Below are positions 25,928 through 34,030 of a stretch of 64,000 bases of DNA, one piece after another. The stretch covers positions 33,494-97,493 of the forward strand of contig NZ_VANV01000024.1 of assembly GCF_022496765.1 (NCBI RefSeq), in the 5' to 3' direction. The position numbers and the translations under genes are program-made. Within the stretch, counting starts at the first letter, position 1. Each line of letters opens with the position of its first letter. The notes beneath the pieces were generated by a model. The model had not been told where the DNA came from. It searched no databases and saw nothing but the letters and a program-made list of their open reading frames with translations. Source of the stretch: Acidaminobacter sp. JC074. GTDB taxonomy: Bacteria; Bacillota; Clostridia; Peptostreptococcales; Acidaminobacteraceae.

Positions 25928-28015
25928 ATGTCACTAATTACAGAAAACTTAGGATTTCAACTCAATGACGCACAGGCAAAAGCTGTTATGCATAAAGATG
26001 GCCCTGCCCTGGTACTGGCTGTACCCGGTTCAGGTAAAACAACCATTTTGATTTGTCGTACCCTTCATTTGATACACGACATGCATATTGATCCAAGGCG
26101 TATCCTGTCTCTGACTTTTTCAAAGGCAGCAGCCATTGACATGCATGAACGTTATTTAAGTTTATTTCCTAACTTCAATTATAAAATCGCATTCTCAACC
26201 ATTCACCGTTTTTGTTATTCAGTGCTTTTAGATTACTTTAAAAGGGTCGGTAGAATGTATACCCTATTAGAATCAAAAGAATCGCCAATTAAGAAACAAC
26301 AACTCTTAAAAGAGATTTTTTATAATGTCAATCATGCCTATATGAATGAAGAAACTTTTGAAGACCTTTCTTCTGCCATTGGCTATATCAAAAATATGAT
26401 GATTGCACCTGAAGATCATGAAACGCATATCGAGAATTTCGACAAGATCTTTACCGCTTATGAAGATTATAAGAAAGAACACCTGCTAATGGACTTTGAT
26501 GATATGCTGACCATGTGTCACACCTTATTTGATAAGAAGCCTCAAATTCTTGAATACTATCAAAGTAAGTTTGACTACATTCAGGTTGATGAGTGCCAGG
26601 ACACATCCAAGGTCCAACATGCCATCATCAAACAGCTTGCAAGTAAACACCACAATGTTTACATGGTAGCTGATGATGACCAGTCTATCTATGGCTTTAG
26701 AGGTGCTTTTCCTCAGGCCATCATCAAGATCGACGACCATTATCCAAACACAGAACGTTATCTTTTAGGGACCAACTACCGTTCAGCTAAAGACATTGTT
26801 TCATTATGTGATAAGGTCATATCAAGCAACTCAGTCCGTCATGACAAGGTCTTCAGTCCTTTTAAGACCCATGACAGTCATATGAGATTGGTTTATACCG
26901 ATACCACAGAAGAACAAGTCCAGTTTATTGTGGACGAACATAAAAAAGCAGATGGTTCTGAAGCCATCCTCTTTAGAAACAACATCTCACTTATTCCACT
27001 TGCGGATAAGTTAAATAAAGAAGACATTGATTTTGTCATCAAAGACAACAAACACCACTTCTTTAACAACTGGTGTACCTTTGATATCCTGTCTTTTATG
27101 AAATTGGCCATGGTACCAAATGATTTAGAAGCCTTTGAAAAGATCTACTACAAGATGAATGCTTATATATCCAAAGCCCAGGTTCAGTACATCAAGGACC
27201 ATTACAACGGCATCAATGTTTTTGATATCTTATGTCAAATGCCTGGTATGGAGAAGTTTAAACTTCAAAACATCAGAAAGATCAAGGCCAACTTTGAATA
27301 CTTATCTTCATTGAAGCCTGATATCGCCATTGATTTTATAGAAGATGAACTCAATTACAAACAGTATCTGAATGACCATTGTAAAAAGAACAACCTGTCT
27401 ATAGAAGCCCAGAACAAGATCTTGGATATTTTAAAGGTACTGGCTTCAGACACAGACAGTTTGGTTGGCTTTTTAAACAGGCTAGATGATTTAAAGAAAA
27501 TCCTATATACGGCTTCAACCAATAAAAACCCCCATGCCCTTAAGCTCTTTACCATGCATGGTTCTAAGGGACTGGAATTTGACCATGTCTATATCGTGGA
27601 TATGGACGATCATATCTTCCCATCTAAGTATGCAGTGGACTTATATGACCGTGGTGATAAAAGCCTATTCGAAGAAGAAAGACGCCTCTTCTATGTGGCC
27701 CTATCGAGAGCCAAGACTAAGCTGACCCTTGTACAGACCAAGTTTAGAAACGGTGGCTACAACAAGGCCTCTAGATTTGTAAAGGAATACACCAAAGCTG
27801 CAGGTCAGTCACTCAAGACAGAGCACTACAAGCTTGAAAGACGCATGAGCTTAGACGGTTTTGAAATCGGCGATGAACTCCTGCACACCTCTTTTGGTGT
27901 AGGTACACTGGTAGATATCGACAACGACAGAATCATGATTGAGTTCAAAGATTCTACCAAGGTCTTTTCAACAGACATCTGCTTAAACTCAAAAATAATC
28001 ATGAAAATAACCTAG
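25928..28015 (+). CDS. UvrD/PcrA/Rep-type superfamily 1 DNA helicase
   Basis: A 695-residue SF1A helicase, probably a 3'-5' DNA translocase in repair or replication restart. Motif Q/I are FQLNDAQAKAVMH and VPGSGKTTILICR. Motif Ia is SLTFSKAAA, motif II is IQVDECQDTSKVQ, motif III is VADDDQSIYGFRGA, motif IV is GTNYRS, motif V is LFTMHGSKGLEFDHVYIVD and motif VI is FYVALSRAKTKL. The C-terminal 60 residues form a small beta domain like the Tudor-type tail of PcrA (FGVGTLVDIDNDRIMIEF). It is shorter than typical PcrA (about 740). Any replacement of, or partnership with, a canonical PcrA elsewhere is unknown. Confidence 0.88.
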   Translation: MSLITENLGFQLNDAQAKAVMHKDGPALVLAVPGSGKTTILICRTLHLIHDMHIDPRRILSLTFSKAAAIDMHERYLSLFPNFNYKIAFSTIHRFCYSVLLDYFKRVGRMYTLLESKESPIKKQQLLKEIFYNVNHAYMNEETFEDLSSAIGYIKNMMIAPEDHETHIENFDKIFTAYEDYKKEHLLMDFDDMLTMCHTLFDKKPQILEYYQSKFDYIQVDECQDTSKVQHAIIKQLASKHHNVYMVADDDQSIYGFRGAFPQAIIKIDDHYPNTERYLLGTNYRSAKDIVSLCDKVISSNSVRHDKVFSPFKTHDSHMRLVYTDTTEEQVQFIVDEHKKADGSEAILFRNNISLIPLADKLNKEDIDFVIKDNKHHFFNNWCTFDILSFMKLAMVPNDLEAFEKIYYKMNAYISKAQVQYIKDHYNGINVFDILCQMPGMEKFKLQNIRKIKANFEYLSSLKPDIAIDFIEDELNYKQYLNDHCKKNNLSIEAQNKILDILKVLASDTDSLVGFLNRLDDLKKILYTASTNKNPHALKLFTMHGSKGLEFDHVYIVDMDDHIFPSKYAVDLYDRGDKSLFEEERRLFYVALSRAKTKLTLVQTKFRNGGYNKASRFVKEYTKAAGQSLKTEHYKLERRMSLDGFEIGDELLHTSFGVGTLVDIDNDRIMIEFKDSTKVFSTDICLNSKIIMKIT

Positions 28016-28037
28016 AGGCCTGGCCTCTAGGTTTTAT
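28009..28037 (+). terminator. intrinsic terminator of the helicase gene
   Basis: AACCTAGAGGCC and GGCCTCTAGGTT form a 12-base stem followed by TTTATT. The palindrome overlaps both convergent stop codons and may serve both strands. Confidence 0.82.
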
Positions 28038-28759
28038 TCTACAGATATTTCTATCCAATCCATGTCAAGAATATGACCCGTATTGTAACCATAGCCGTGC
28101 ATATACAAACGGACGCGGTTATCTGTTAGGGCTGTTGTTTCTACTGAATAAACTTTGTCATTCAGTTTATAAGTTATTTTATTTGTAACAGTATCATAAA
28201 TAAGCTCTTCTTCAAACCATTCATCAAAGATAGGCTCTGCCAGTTCATAGTTGTTGTTATACTCCCAAGTTCTAGGCAGTATCCTAAAAACATTGTTGCC
28301 TGGTCTAGATGATTCTTCAAAGGAATGCACATACTCAATCAGTACAAGCCCATTACCCAAAGTGGTTTGGTCATTGTTAAGTGCTGATGGAATCAAACCT
28401 TCATCTTTAGTTTCTAATAGGGCCATACCACCTGTAAAGTGGTCATTGGCATAAGTCATTTTAGTCCTTCTCTTAACCGTCAAAACATTCCCTGCCTGAA
28501 GCTCTATAGGCGCAGATAAAAGAATGGGACCTTGATCTACGTCATCCACCTCTAATCTTAAGATACCGTTATTCAATTTTGCCTTGTCATAGGATGAAAA
28601 ATAAGTTTTCCATTCACCGACATACCAGAAATCTCTATCCAAGTCGTCAAAGTCATCTTTTAAATAAAAAGACGGCAATTCCGCTTCCTTATCACTGGTG
28701 AAGTAATAAACCCCAAAAGCGAAGGCGATAAAGACAATGAATACCAACAGTTTTCTCAA
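28034..28759 (-). CDS. membrane-anchored or secreted protein with concanavalin-A-like fold
   Basis: A 241-residue protein of unknown function. Residues 4-20 are a hydrophobic signal or anchor (LLVFIVFIAFAFGVYYF) with no lipobox cysteine. The rest is beta-rich, with the pattern of laminin-G/ConA-like jelly rolls: YLKDDFDDLDRDFWYVGEW, KLNNGILRLEVDDVDQGPIL, VKRRTKMTYANDHFTGGMAL, KITYKLNDKVYSV and HILDMDWIEIS. I see no glycosidase catalytic signature, so sugar binding is only a possibility. It follows a 30-residue membrane peptide gene and a hydrolase gene on the same strand. Confidence 0.6.
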   Translation of the reverse strand: MRKLLVFIVFIAFAFGVYYFTSDKEAELPSFYLKDDFDDLDRDFWYVGEWKTYFSSYDKAKLNNGILRLEVDDVDQGPILLSAPIELQAGNVLTVKRRTKMTYANDHFTGGMALLETKDEGLIPSALNNDQTTLGNGLVLIEYVHSFEESSRPGNNVFRILPRTWEYNNNYELAEPIFDEWFEEELIYDTVTNKITYKLNDKVYSVETTALTDNRVRLYMHGYGYNTGHILDMDWIEISVE

Positions 28760-28768
28760 AATAACTCC

Positions 28769-28861
28769 TTAAAAGAATGAAATTATAAATGACATAATAG
28801 GCATAGCTGCCATAGCCACAGCCAATGTGAGTGCAATAATTCTTGCTGTCTTTCTGCTCAT
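28769..28861 (-). CDS. 30-residue Prli42/DUF4044-like membrane peptide
   Basis: This small gene has the RBS GGAGGAAGT directly before the ATG at 28861. It encodes a 30-residue peptide with a basic start (MSRKTAR) and one hydrophobic helix (IIALTLAVAMAAMPIMSF). Length, charge pattern and single helix match Prli42/DUF4044 peptides, which in Listeria anchor the stressosome to the membrane. No stressosome genes are near. It lies 7 bases after the hydrolase gene and 9 bases before the ConA-like gene, so it is inside an operon. Family assignment is by appearance, because peptides this short cannot be proven by eye. Confidence 0.6.
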   Translation of the reverse strand: MSRKTARIIALTLAVAMAAMPIMSFIISFF

Positions 28862-28869
28862 ACTTCCTC

Positions 28870-29751
28870 CTACTCCTTAATCCATAATCTCAAGTCTTCT
28901 ACAACTTGTTCATAACAATTTACCAAAGACATCCTAAAGCCAGTTTCATAAACCTTTCTCTTAGCATCTTTAAATAAATTCTTTAGTTCTCTTACTTCTA
29001 TTCTATCACTGGCATCCCCAATTTCTAATACCAGAATTTTACCCTTATAACTTTCAAAATCAGATGGATTTAGCTCATAAGACATCCAGAACTCACGAAC
29101 ATTGTCATAAATCATCCGCATGCGTTCTTGAGAGGTTTCTAGAAGGGCCTGTTTATAAAGGGCTTCCCAGAAATGTCTGTTTTCATCTAATCCTAGTTTT
29201 ACATCTTCTGCAATCCGCCTTGATAAAGATTGATGCATGCTCTTTTCTGAGAAAAACCTAAAGGTTTTATCCAGTCTCTTATAAGATTTTACAAACTTCT
29301 TTACCAGCTTAGGATTGATCTCTGATGTTTTTGTTTCACTGTCAAGCATGGCTATACCAGCTACCAAATCAGGTGCCATCCTTGTCATTATTTGAGCCAC
29401 TATGCCACCAAAGGAATAACCGAAGATATACAGTTTTTCCGGTGATATGCTTCTTGCTAATTCTAAAAACCCTTTACTCTGAGTTTCTAAGTTCACACCA
29501 GCTTGATAATCTGGTACAATCACACGAAAGTTTTCACTTAAGCTAAGCATATATCGATAAAATGTTATTGCATAACCATTACTTGAAGGCAAAATCATAA
29601 TGACTGTGTCTGAATCACCGACATCATAATAAGTCAAACAATGGTCACCTTGGTCAAAGACTTTCTGCGGCTCGTCATTTAAAAATGTATTCAGCTCACT
29701 TTTAAGGTCTTCCTCGGCATACTCAAATAGACTTTCATCAATTTCTTTCAT
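28870..29751 (-). CDS. alpha/beta-hydrolase fold protein
   Basis: A 293-residue cytosolic hydrolase. The fold is shown by VIMILPSSNGYAITFYRYML (oxyanion region), FGYSFGGIVAQ with the nucleophile elbow GYSFGG, and IAMLDSETKT. The substrate cannot be inferred. The first 45 residues are acidic and precede the core sheet. It begins the hydrolase, small-peptide and ConA-like gene run, with gaps of only 7-9 bases. Confidence 0.72.
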   Translation of the reverse strand: MKEIDESLFEYAEEDLKSELNTFLNDEPQKVFDQGDHCLTYYDVGDSDTVIMILPSSNGYAITFYRYMLSLSENFRVIVPDYQAGVNLETQSKGFLELARSISPEKLYIFGYSFGGIVAQIMTRMAPDLVAGIAMLDSETKTSEINPKLVKKFVKSYKRLDKTFRFFSEKSMHQSLSRRIAEDVKLGLDENRHFWEALYKQALLETSQERMRMIYDNVREFWMSYELNPSDFESYKGKILVLEIGDASDRIEVRELKNLFKDAKRKVYETGFRMSLVNCYEQVVEDLRLWIKE

Positions 29752-29796
29752 CTATTACTCCAATCTACTACTACTTATTATAGCCTAAATTGCAAG

Positions 29797-29824
29797 TAAA
29801 AAAAAGGATGGCTTAGCCATCCTT
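29797..29824 (-). terminator. intrinsic terminator of the phosphofructokinase gene
   Basis: On the minus strand, AAGGATGGC and GCCATCCTT pair around TAA and are followed by nine T, just after the stop codon at 29831. Confidence 0.9.
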
Positions 29825-29830
29825 AATATA

Positions 29831-31048
29831 TTATTTCTTTATAATCTTCTCTACTCTTGGCGCTCTGATTCTGTGAGCTTCAGGTAGATCTGAACCAGCA
29901 AGTGGTCTAACGTAGTTAACGAATGCTTGAGTAACACCGTTTCTTTCTTCGTTAATGAACTCATCTGGCATGTGCTTAGTCTTAGCAGCAATCATTTCAA
30001 GTGGTACTAATTTGTAATCTACAGCATAGTCACCGATTCTCTTGATAACAATTGAACCATCCACATTGTCCCAGATAGCAAATTGAGCAGCTTTTTCACC
30101 AACTTCTCTTGCTTCTCTTTGGTCAACGTCAGAAACACAACCTAAGAATGATCTTTGTAAGTAACCGAAAGTATCTGAACGAACACGGCTGATACCTAAG
30201 TTGTTCTTAACTTCTTTAACAAGTAAGTCACCTAATGCGCCTGTACCTGATAACTGAACATTACCATGAGCATCTTTCTCAATGTTATCCATTAACTTAG
30301 TGATGATTGCAGTACCATCAGCATCTTGAATACCTTCTGAAACAGCTACGATACAACGACCGAACTTCTCATAAGTATCTTTAACGTCTTTAAGGAACTT
30401 GTCCATTTCAAAATTTACTTCTGGTAAGTAGATTAGATGTGGACCATCGTCTGGATATTTCTTACCTAAGATAGAAGCAGCAGTTAAGAAACCAGCATGT
30501 CTACCCATAACAACACCAATGTATACGCCTGGTAAAGCTCTGTTATCTAAGTTAACACCAGCAAAAGCTTGTGCAACGAATCTAGCAGCAGAACCGAAAC
30601 CTGGTGTATGGTCATTTTCAACTAAGTCGTTATCAATTGTCTTAGGAATATGAATTGCTCTGAATTCGTAGTTAGCTTTTTTTGCTTCATCATTTACAAT
30701 TCTTACTGTGTCAGATGAATCGTTACCACCTACATAGAAGAAGTATCTGATATCGTGTGCTTTCATCACATCAAATAATTTTCTACAGTAAGCTTCGTCT
30801 GGCTTAACTCTTGTTGATAATAAACCTGATGAAGGTGTTTGAGCTACTAACTCTAAGTTGTGAGTTGTTTCTCTTGTTAAGTCAACAAACTCTTCATTCA
30901 TAATACCTTCCACACCATTTACTGCACCATAAACAGCAGTAACTTGTGGAAACTTTCTCGCTTCTAAAACAGCACCAACCATCGATTGGTTGATTACAGC
31001 AGTTGGACCGCCACCTTGAGCGACCAATACTTTACCTCTTAGTTCCAT
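29831..31048 (-). CDS. pfp: 6-phosphofructokinase, pyrophosphate-dependent type
   Basis: A 405-residue glycolytic enzyme that phosphorylates fructose-6-phosphate. The substrate loops are AQGGGPTAVINQSMVGAV, YVGGNDSSDTV, IPKTIDNDL and VVMGRHAGFL. The Lys in PKTIDND, where ATP enzymes have Gly, and the Asp after GGN indicate pyrophosphate rather than ATP as donor, by established family rules. Use of PPi is common in anaerobes and makes the step reversible. The gene has a consensus promoter inside the 3' end of the neighbouring carboxypeptidase gene, a leader of about 80 bases and a strong terminator. Confidence 0.88.
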   Translation of the reverse strand: MELRGKVLVAQGGGPTAVINQSMVGAVLEARKFPQVTAVYGAVNGVEGIMNEEFVDLTRETTHNLELVAQTPSSGLLSTRVKPDEAYCRKLFDVMKAHDIRYFFYVGGNDSSDTVRIVNDEAKKANYEFRAIHIPKTIDNDLVENDHTPGFGSAARFVAQAFAGVNLDNRALPGVYIGVVMGRHAGFLTAASILGKKYPDDGPHLIYLPEVNFEMDKFLKDVKDTYEKFGRCIVAVSEGIQDADGTAIITKLMDNIEKDAHGNVQLSGTGALGDLLVKEVKNNLGISRVRSDTFGYLQRSFLGCVSDVDQREAREVGEKAAQFAIWDNVDGSIVIKRIGDYAVDYKLVPLEMIAAKTKHMPDEFINEERNGVTQAFVNYVRPLAGSDLPEAHRIRAPRVEKIIKK

Positions 31049-31130
31049 AAGAATCCTCCAATGTATATAATTTTAATTTTGATCAACATTAGAGGGACGC
31101 ATATCGTCCCTATAGCGTTTTCTGTACCCA

Positions 31131-32633
31131 CTATAGATTATATAAAGATTTGTACTTGTTTGTCAAATATTCTACGTAATATTTACTGTCGAAACGTTTT
31201 CCTGTTGCAAGCTCAATTATTTCCTCTGGCGTTTTTAATGAACCATGCACATGAATATGTTTATGGAGCCATTCATTAACATTTTTGTAATCACCTTTTT
31301 GTAGGTCGCCTTCGAAATCCACTGCCTCTTGTAGGTAGTAGGCAAACTGAGAAGCATAAGCTGAACCGATAGAATAAGTCGGGAAATAGCCAAATAAACC
31401 AAATGACCAGTGAACATCTTGTAAAACACCAAGTTCATCATTTGGTACATCCAAACCTAGGTAGTCCTTATATTTCTTGTTCCATAATGCTGGCAACTCA
31501 TCTACACTAACTTGACCTGTCATAATGGCCTTTTCTATTTCATATCTTATTATAATATGAAGTGAATAGGTAAGCTCATCTGCTTCAACTCTGATAAATG
31601 AGTTTTCAACCTTGTTGATACCTGCGTAGAAATCCTCTAATGTGACATCTTTTAATTGCTCAGGGAAGAATGCTTTTAACTTAGGATAGTAGTGTTCCCA
31701 AAAGGCCTTTGATCTACAAATGATATTTTCATACATTCTTGACTGAGATTCATGTATCCCTGAAGATACCCCCGTATCTAAGCCAGTAAACTGTAAATCT
31801 TCATTGATGTTTTGCTCATAAATAGCATGACCACCTTCATGGGCAGCAGAAAAGACAGCTGATGTCATTAAGTTTTCAAAGTATCTAACTGTTAATCTAA
31901 CATCATTTACATTCATGCCATTTGTAAATGGGTGAACCGATTCTTTAACTTCACCGGCATCGTAATCAAAACCGAGATCGTCCATCAACTGAATACAAAA
32001 TGCCTTTTGATCTTCTATAGGAAATGATCTTGTTAAAAATTCTGTATTATAAGCAAGCTCTGTTTCATTAATGGCTTTAACTAATGGCACGATTGACGCC
32101 TTTAAGTTATCAAAGTACTCATCTAAGATCTCTACGGTCATGCCTTCTTCGTAATCATCTAAAAGCGGGTTGTAAGGATGGTCTTTATAACCTCTGTAGT
32201 CTACAAACTTCTTTTGATAATCGATGATTTCACCTAAGACATCTTTAAACATTGAATAGTCTTGGGCTTCTTTGGCATCTTCCCAAATAATCTGTGACTT
32301 GGCTTGAAGCTCTGCATAAGCTCTGGCCTCGTCTTTAGGAATCTTTGTATTGTTGTCGTAAGTCTTCTTGCTAAGTACAACCATACGTCTGGTCACTTCA
32401 TCTAATTCATCCATATGGTCTAGAAGGATATCCAGTAAATCTTTCATCTCCTGACCTGTTTGGATTTCAAAAGACTTCATGGTATAGATACCGATCATTT
32501 TGGCCCTGTAGCCCATGCCTTTTTTAGAACCGCCAGTTGACATATCCCAGTTGAGCATGGCACCAGCAACACCATAGGCAGCAAGTGTTTCTTTTAATGC
32601 TTTAAATTCTGCAATTTTCTCTTGTAAATTCAT
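31131..32633 (-). CDS. M32-family metallocarboxypeptidase (Taq carboxypeptidase type)
   Basis: A 500-residue zinc carboxypeptidase that trims amino acids from peptide C-termini in the cytosol. The zinc site is AAHEGGHAIYEQ (HEGGH), with the downstream glutamate in SGIHESQSRMYENI. Other family motifs are HPFTNGMNVNDVRLTVRYF and SFGLFGYFPTYSIGSAYASQ. The length is normal. An extended -10 promoter precedes it. Its last codons overlap the promoter of the phosphofructokinase gene. Confidence 0.92.
   Translation of the reverse strand: MNLQEKIAEFKALKETLAAYGVAGAMLNWDMSTGGSKKGMGYRAKMIGIYTMKSFEIQTGQEMKDLLDILLDHMDELDEVTRRMVVLSKKTYDNNTKIPKDEARAYAELQAKSQIIWEDAKEAQDYSMFKDVLGEIIDYQKKFVDYRGYKDHPYNPLLDDYEEGMTVEILDEYFDNLKASIVPLVKAINETELAYNTEFLTRSFPIEDQKAFCIQLMDDLGFDYDAGEVKESVHPFTNGMNVNDVRLTVRYFENLMTSAVFSAAHEGGHAIYEQNINEDLQFTGLDTGVSSGIHESQSRMYENIICRSKAFWEHYYPKLKAFFPEQLKDVTLEDFYAGINKVENSFIRVEADELTYSLHIIIRYEIEKAIMTGQVSVDELPALWNKKYKDYLGLDVPNDELGVLQDVHWSFGLFGYFPTYSIGSAYASQFAYYLQEAVDFEGDLQKGDYKNVNEWLHKHIHVHGSLKTPEEIIELATGKRFDSKYYVEYLTNKYKSLYNL
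31137..31166 (-). promoter_or_regulatory. consensus promoter of the phosphofructokinase gene, inside the upstream gene
   Basis: On the minus strand a perfect TTGACA (31166-31161), an 18-base spacer and a perfect TATAAT (31142-31137) lie within the last codons of the carboxypeptidase gene. The leader then carries a small GGGACG/CGTCCC hairpin at 31093-31111 without a T-run. Confidence 0.85.
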
Positions 32634-32671
32634 AATATACCTCCATCTTAATTAATGCCCATTCAAGACTC

Positions 32672-32680
32672 ATTATAACA
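32672..32680 (-). promoter_or_regulatory. extended -10 promoter of the carboxypeptidase gene
   Basis: On the minus strand TGTTATAAT contains a perfect -10 box with a TGn extension, 40 bases before the start codon. Its upstream part overlaps the divergent promoter of the SEC-C gene. Confidence 0.55.
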
Positions 32681-32694
32681 CATAATTTTTGGGA

Positions 32695-32723
32695 TTGAGT
32701 ATTATGAAAGACTGTGATATACT
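32695..32723 (+). promoter_or_regulatory. promoter of the SEC-C protein gene
   Basis: TTGAGT (32695-32700), a 17-base spacer and TATACT (32718-32723). Transcription would start near 32730. This rules out the upstream in-frame ATG codons and supports the start at 32758. Confidence 0.72.
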
Positions 32724-32757
32724 TGTAAAAGCTAAAATTAGAATTCGAGGTGAAAGT

Positions 32758-33264
32758 ATGTCAATTTATAAGGCGTGGACTGATTTATCAGACCAACAAA
32801 CAAGCCAAGAAGCTTACAATAAGTTCTGGCAAGACTATTTCGTAAAAGAGCAAAAGAACTACGAAATGATCATTGAAGCAAAAGAAACAGCTCTTAAAGG
32901 ACCAATCGCAGAGTTAGCTGAGAAGTTCTCAATGACAACTTCTGAGTTTGCAGGTTTCTTAGATGGTATCAACACATCTTTAGAAACTGAATTAGATTTA
33001 GAAGCTTTAGAAGAAGCATCTGAAATCGATGCGACAATTGTATGGGATAAGTTATACTACAACATGTTAGTGGCTAAGGCTGACTGGTTATATGGTATTC
33101 CTGCTTGGGATGGTATCTTCACAGAGGAAGAAAGAAAAGCTATCAGAAAGCAATACAACAAAGACCACACAGTTGTTAAAGGCGATAAGATCGGTAGAAA
33201 CGATCCTTGTCCATGTGGTTCAGGTAAAAAATATAAGAAATGTTGCTTAAATAAAGAAGCATAA
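32758..33264 (+). CDS. SEC-C zinc-motif protein
   Basis: A 168-residue cytosolic protein. The last 22 residues contain NDPCPCGSGKKYKKCC, the SEC-C zinc-binding motif known from the SecA C-terminus, where it contacts ribosomes and SecB. The first 140 residues are helical and acidic, without a motif I recognise, and resemble stand-alone SEC-C proteins of Clostridia. I chose the ATG at 32758 because GAGGTG lies eight bases before it and the promoter sits upstream. Function is unknown beyond a possible metal-dependent ribosome or protein contact. Codon use is biased toward common codons, suggesting good expression. Confidence 0.8.
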   Translation: MSIYKAWTDLSDQQTSQEAYNKFWQDYFVKEQKNYEMIIEAKETALKGPIAELAEKFSMTTSEFAGFLDGINTSLETELDLEALEEASEIDATIVWDKLYYNMLVAKADWLYGIPAWDGIFTEEERKAIRKQYNKDHTVVKGDKIGRNDPCPCGSGKKYKKCCLNKEA

Positions 33265-33269
33265 GATTT

Positions 33270-33300
33270 AAGCTATCCCAGCGGGATAGCTTATTTTTAT
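33270..33300 (+). terminator. intrinsic terminator of the SEC-C gene
   Basis: AAGCTATCCC and GGGATAGCTT pair around AGC, followed by ATTTTTAT. Confidence 0.85.
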
Positions 33301-33327
33301 AAAAAAAAGCCAATCTAAGATTGACTT
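33301..33327 (-). terminator. intrinsic terminator of the plsC transcript
   Basis: On the minus strand, AAGTCAATC and GATTGGCTT (one wobble) pair around TTA, followed by eight T. It abuts the SEC-C terminator, so the two convergent units are separated by back-to-back hairpins. Confidence 0.85.
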
Positions 33328-34030
33328 ATAACTTTGATTCAATTATTTTAAAGACTTCTTCTCTCAGTAGGTATGAATCTGCAGATTCATACTGTGTTGA
33401 AGAAACCGGTTCTGATACTGTTACAGTAACTTCAGCAGGCTTGATCTTCATGGATCCTTTTTTCATAATATCGTATGAACCAGAAATGGTAACTGGAATA
33501 ATTCTAGCTTCTGCCTTGGTCGCTAGCTTAAATGAACCAGGCTTAAACTCGCCCATCTTACCATCAAGACTTCTTGTACCTTCAGGAAAAATAACCAGTG
33601 CATAACCCTCTTTAACCACATTGATGCCTTCCTTGATAGCCTTAAGCGCTGCTCTTGGACTTGTTCTGTCCATAAAGATACACTTTAAAAACCTCATCCA
33701 GCCACCAACAATAGGAAAGTTTTCAGTTTCTTTTTTAGCAATGAAACCTTTTGGTCTTTTTAAATAGCCAAGCATGATTGGAATATCAAAGTTGGATTGA
33801 TGATTGGCTACAAATACAATGGGTCCTTCATCAGGAATATTTTCTTCACCAACAACCTTTACACTTGAACCAGACATCTTAACCATAGACTGTGCCCATT
33901 TCTGAACCAAAGGCTGCATTTGATCTTGGATGTTTTCACCCTTTTTGTCTTTAGACTTAAAGATAAAGTATCTTGGTAGTACAGCAATTTGATACAACCA
34001 GAAATGAATAAACCAAATAAGAGTTCTCAT
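33326..34030 (-). CDS. plsC: 1-acyl-sn-glycerol-3-phosphate acyltransferase
   Basis: A 234-residue membrane-associated enzyme that adds the second acyl chain to lysophosphatidic acid in phospholipid synthesis. The HX4D motif is VANHQSNFDIPIM, the second block is FMDRTSPRAA and the third is VIFPEGTRSLDG. A hydrophobic N-terminus (LIWFIHFWLYQIAVL) provides membrane association. Its start abuts the stop of the YhaM-like gene (one-base overlap at 34030), indicating coupling. Confidence 0.9.
   Translation of the reverse strand: MRTLIWFIHFWLYQIAVLPRYFIFKSKDKKGENIQDQMQPLVQKWAQSMVKMSGSSVKVVGEENIPDEGPIVFVANHQSNFDIPIMLGYLKRPKGFIAKKETENFPIVGGWMRFLKCIFMDRTSPRAALKAIKEGINVVKEGYALVIFPEGTRSLDGKMGEFKPGSFKLATKAEARIIPVTISGSYDIMKKGSMKIKPAEVTVTVSEPVSSTQYESADSYLLREEVFKIIESKL

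Noticed and set aside
31093..31111. GGGACG/CGTCCC hairpin as terminator of the carboxypeptidase gene
   Set aside because: No T-run follows on the minus strand, and it lies in the leader of the phosphofructokinase transcript.
32689..32757. Upstream in-frame start of the SEC-C protein
   Set aside because: The promoter boxes lie within this stretch, and GAGGTG precedes the later ATG.
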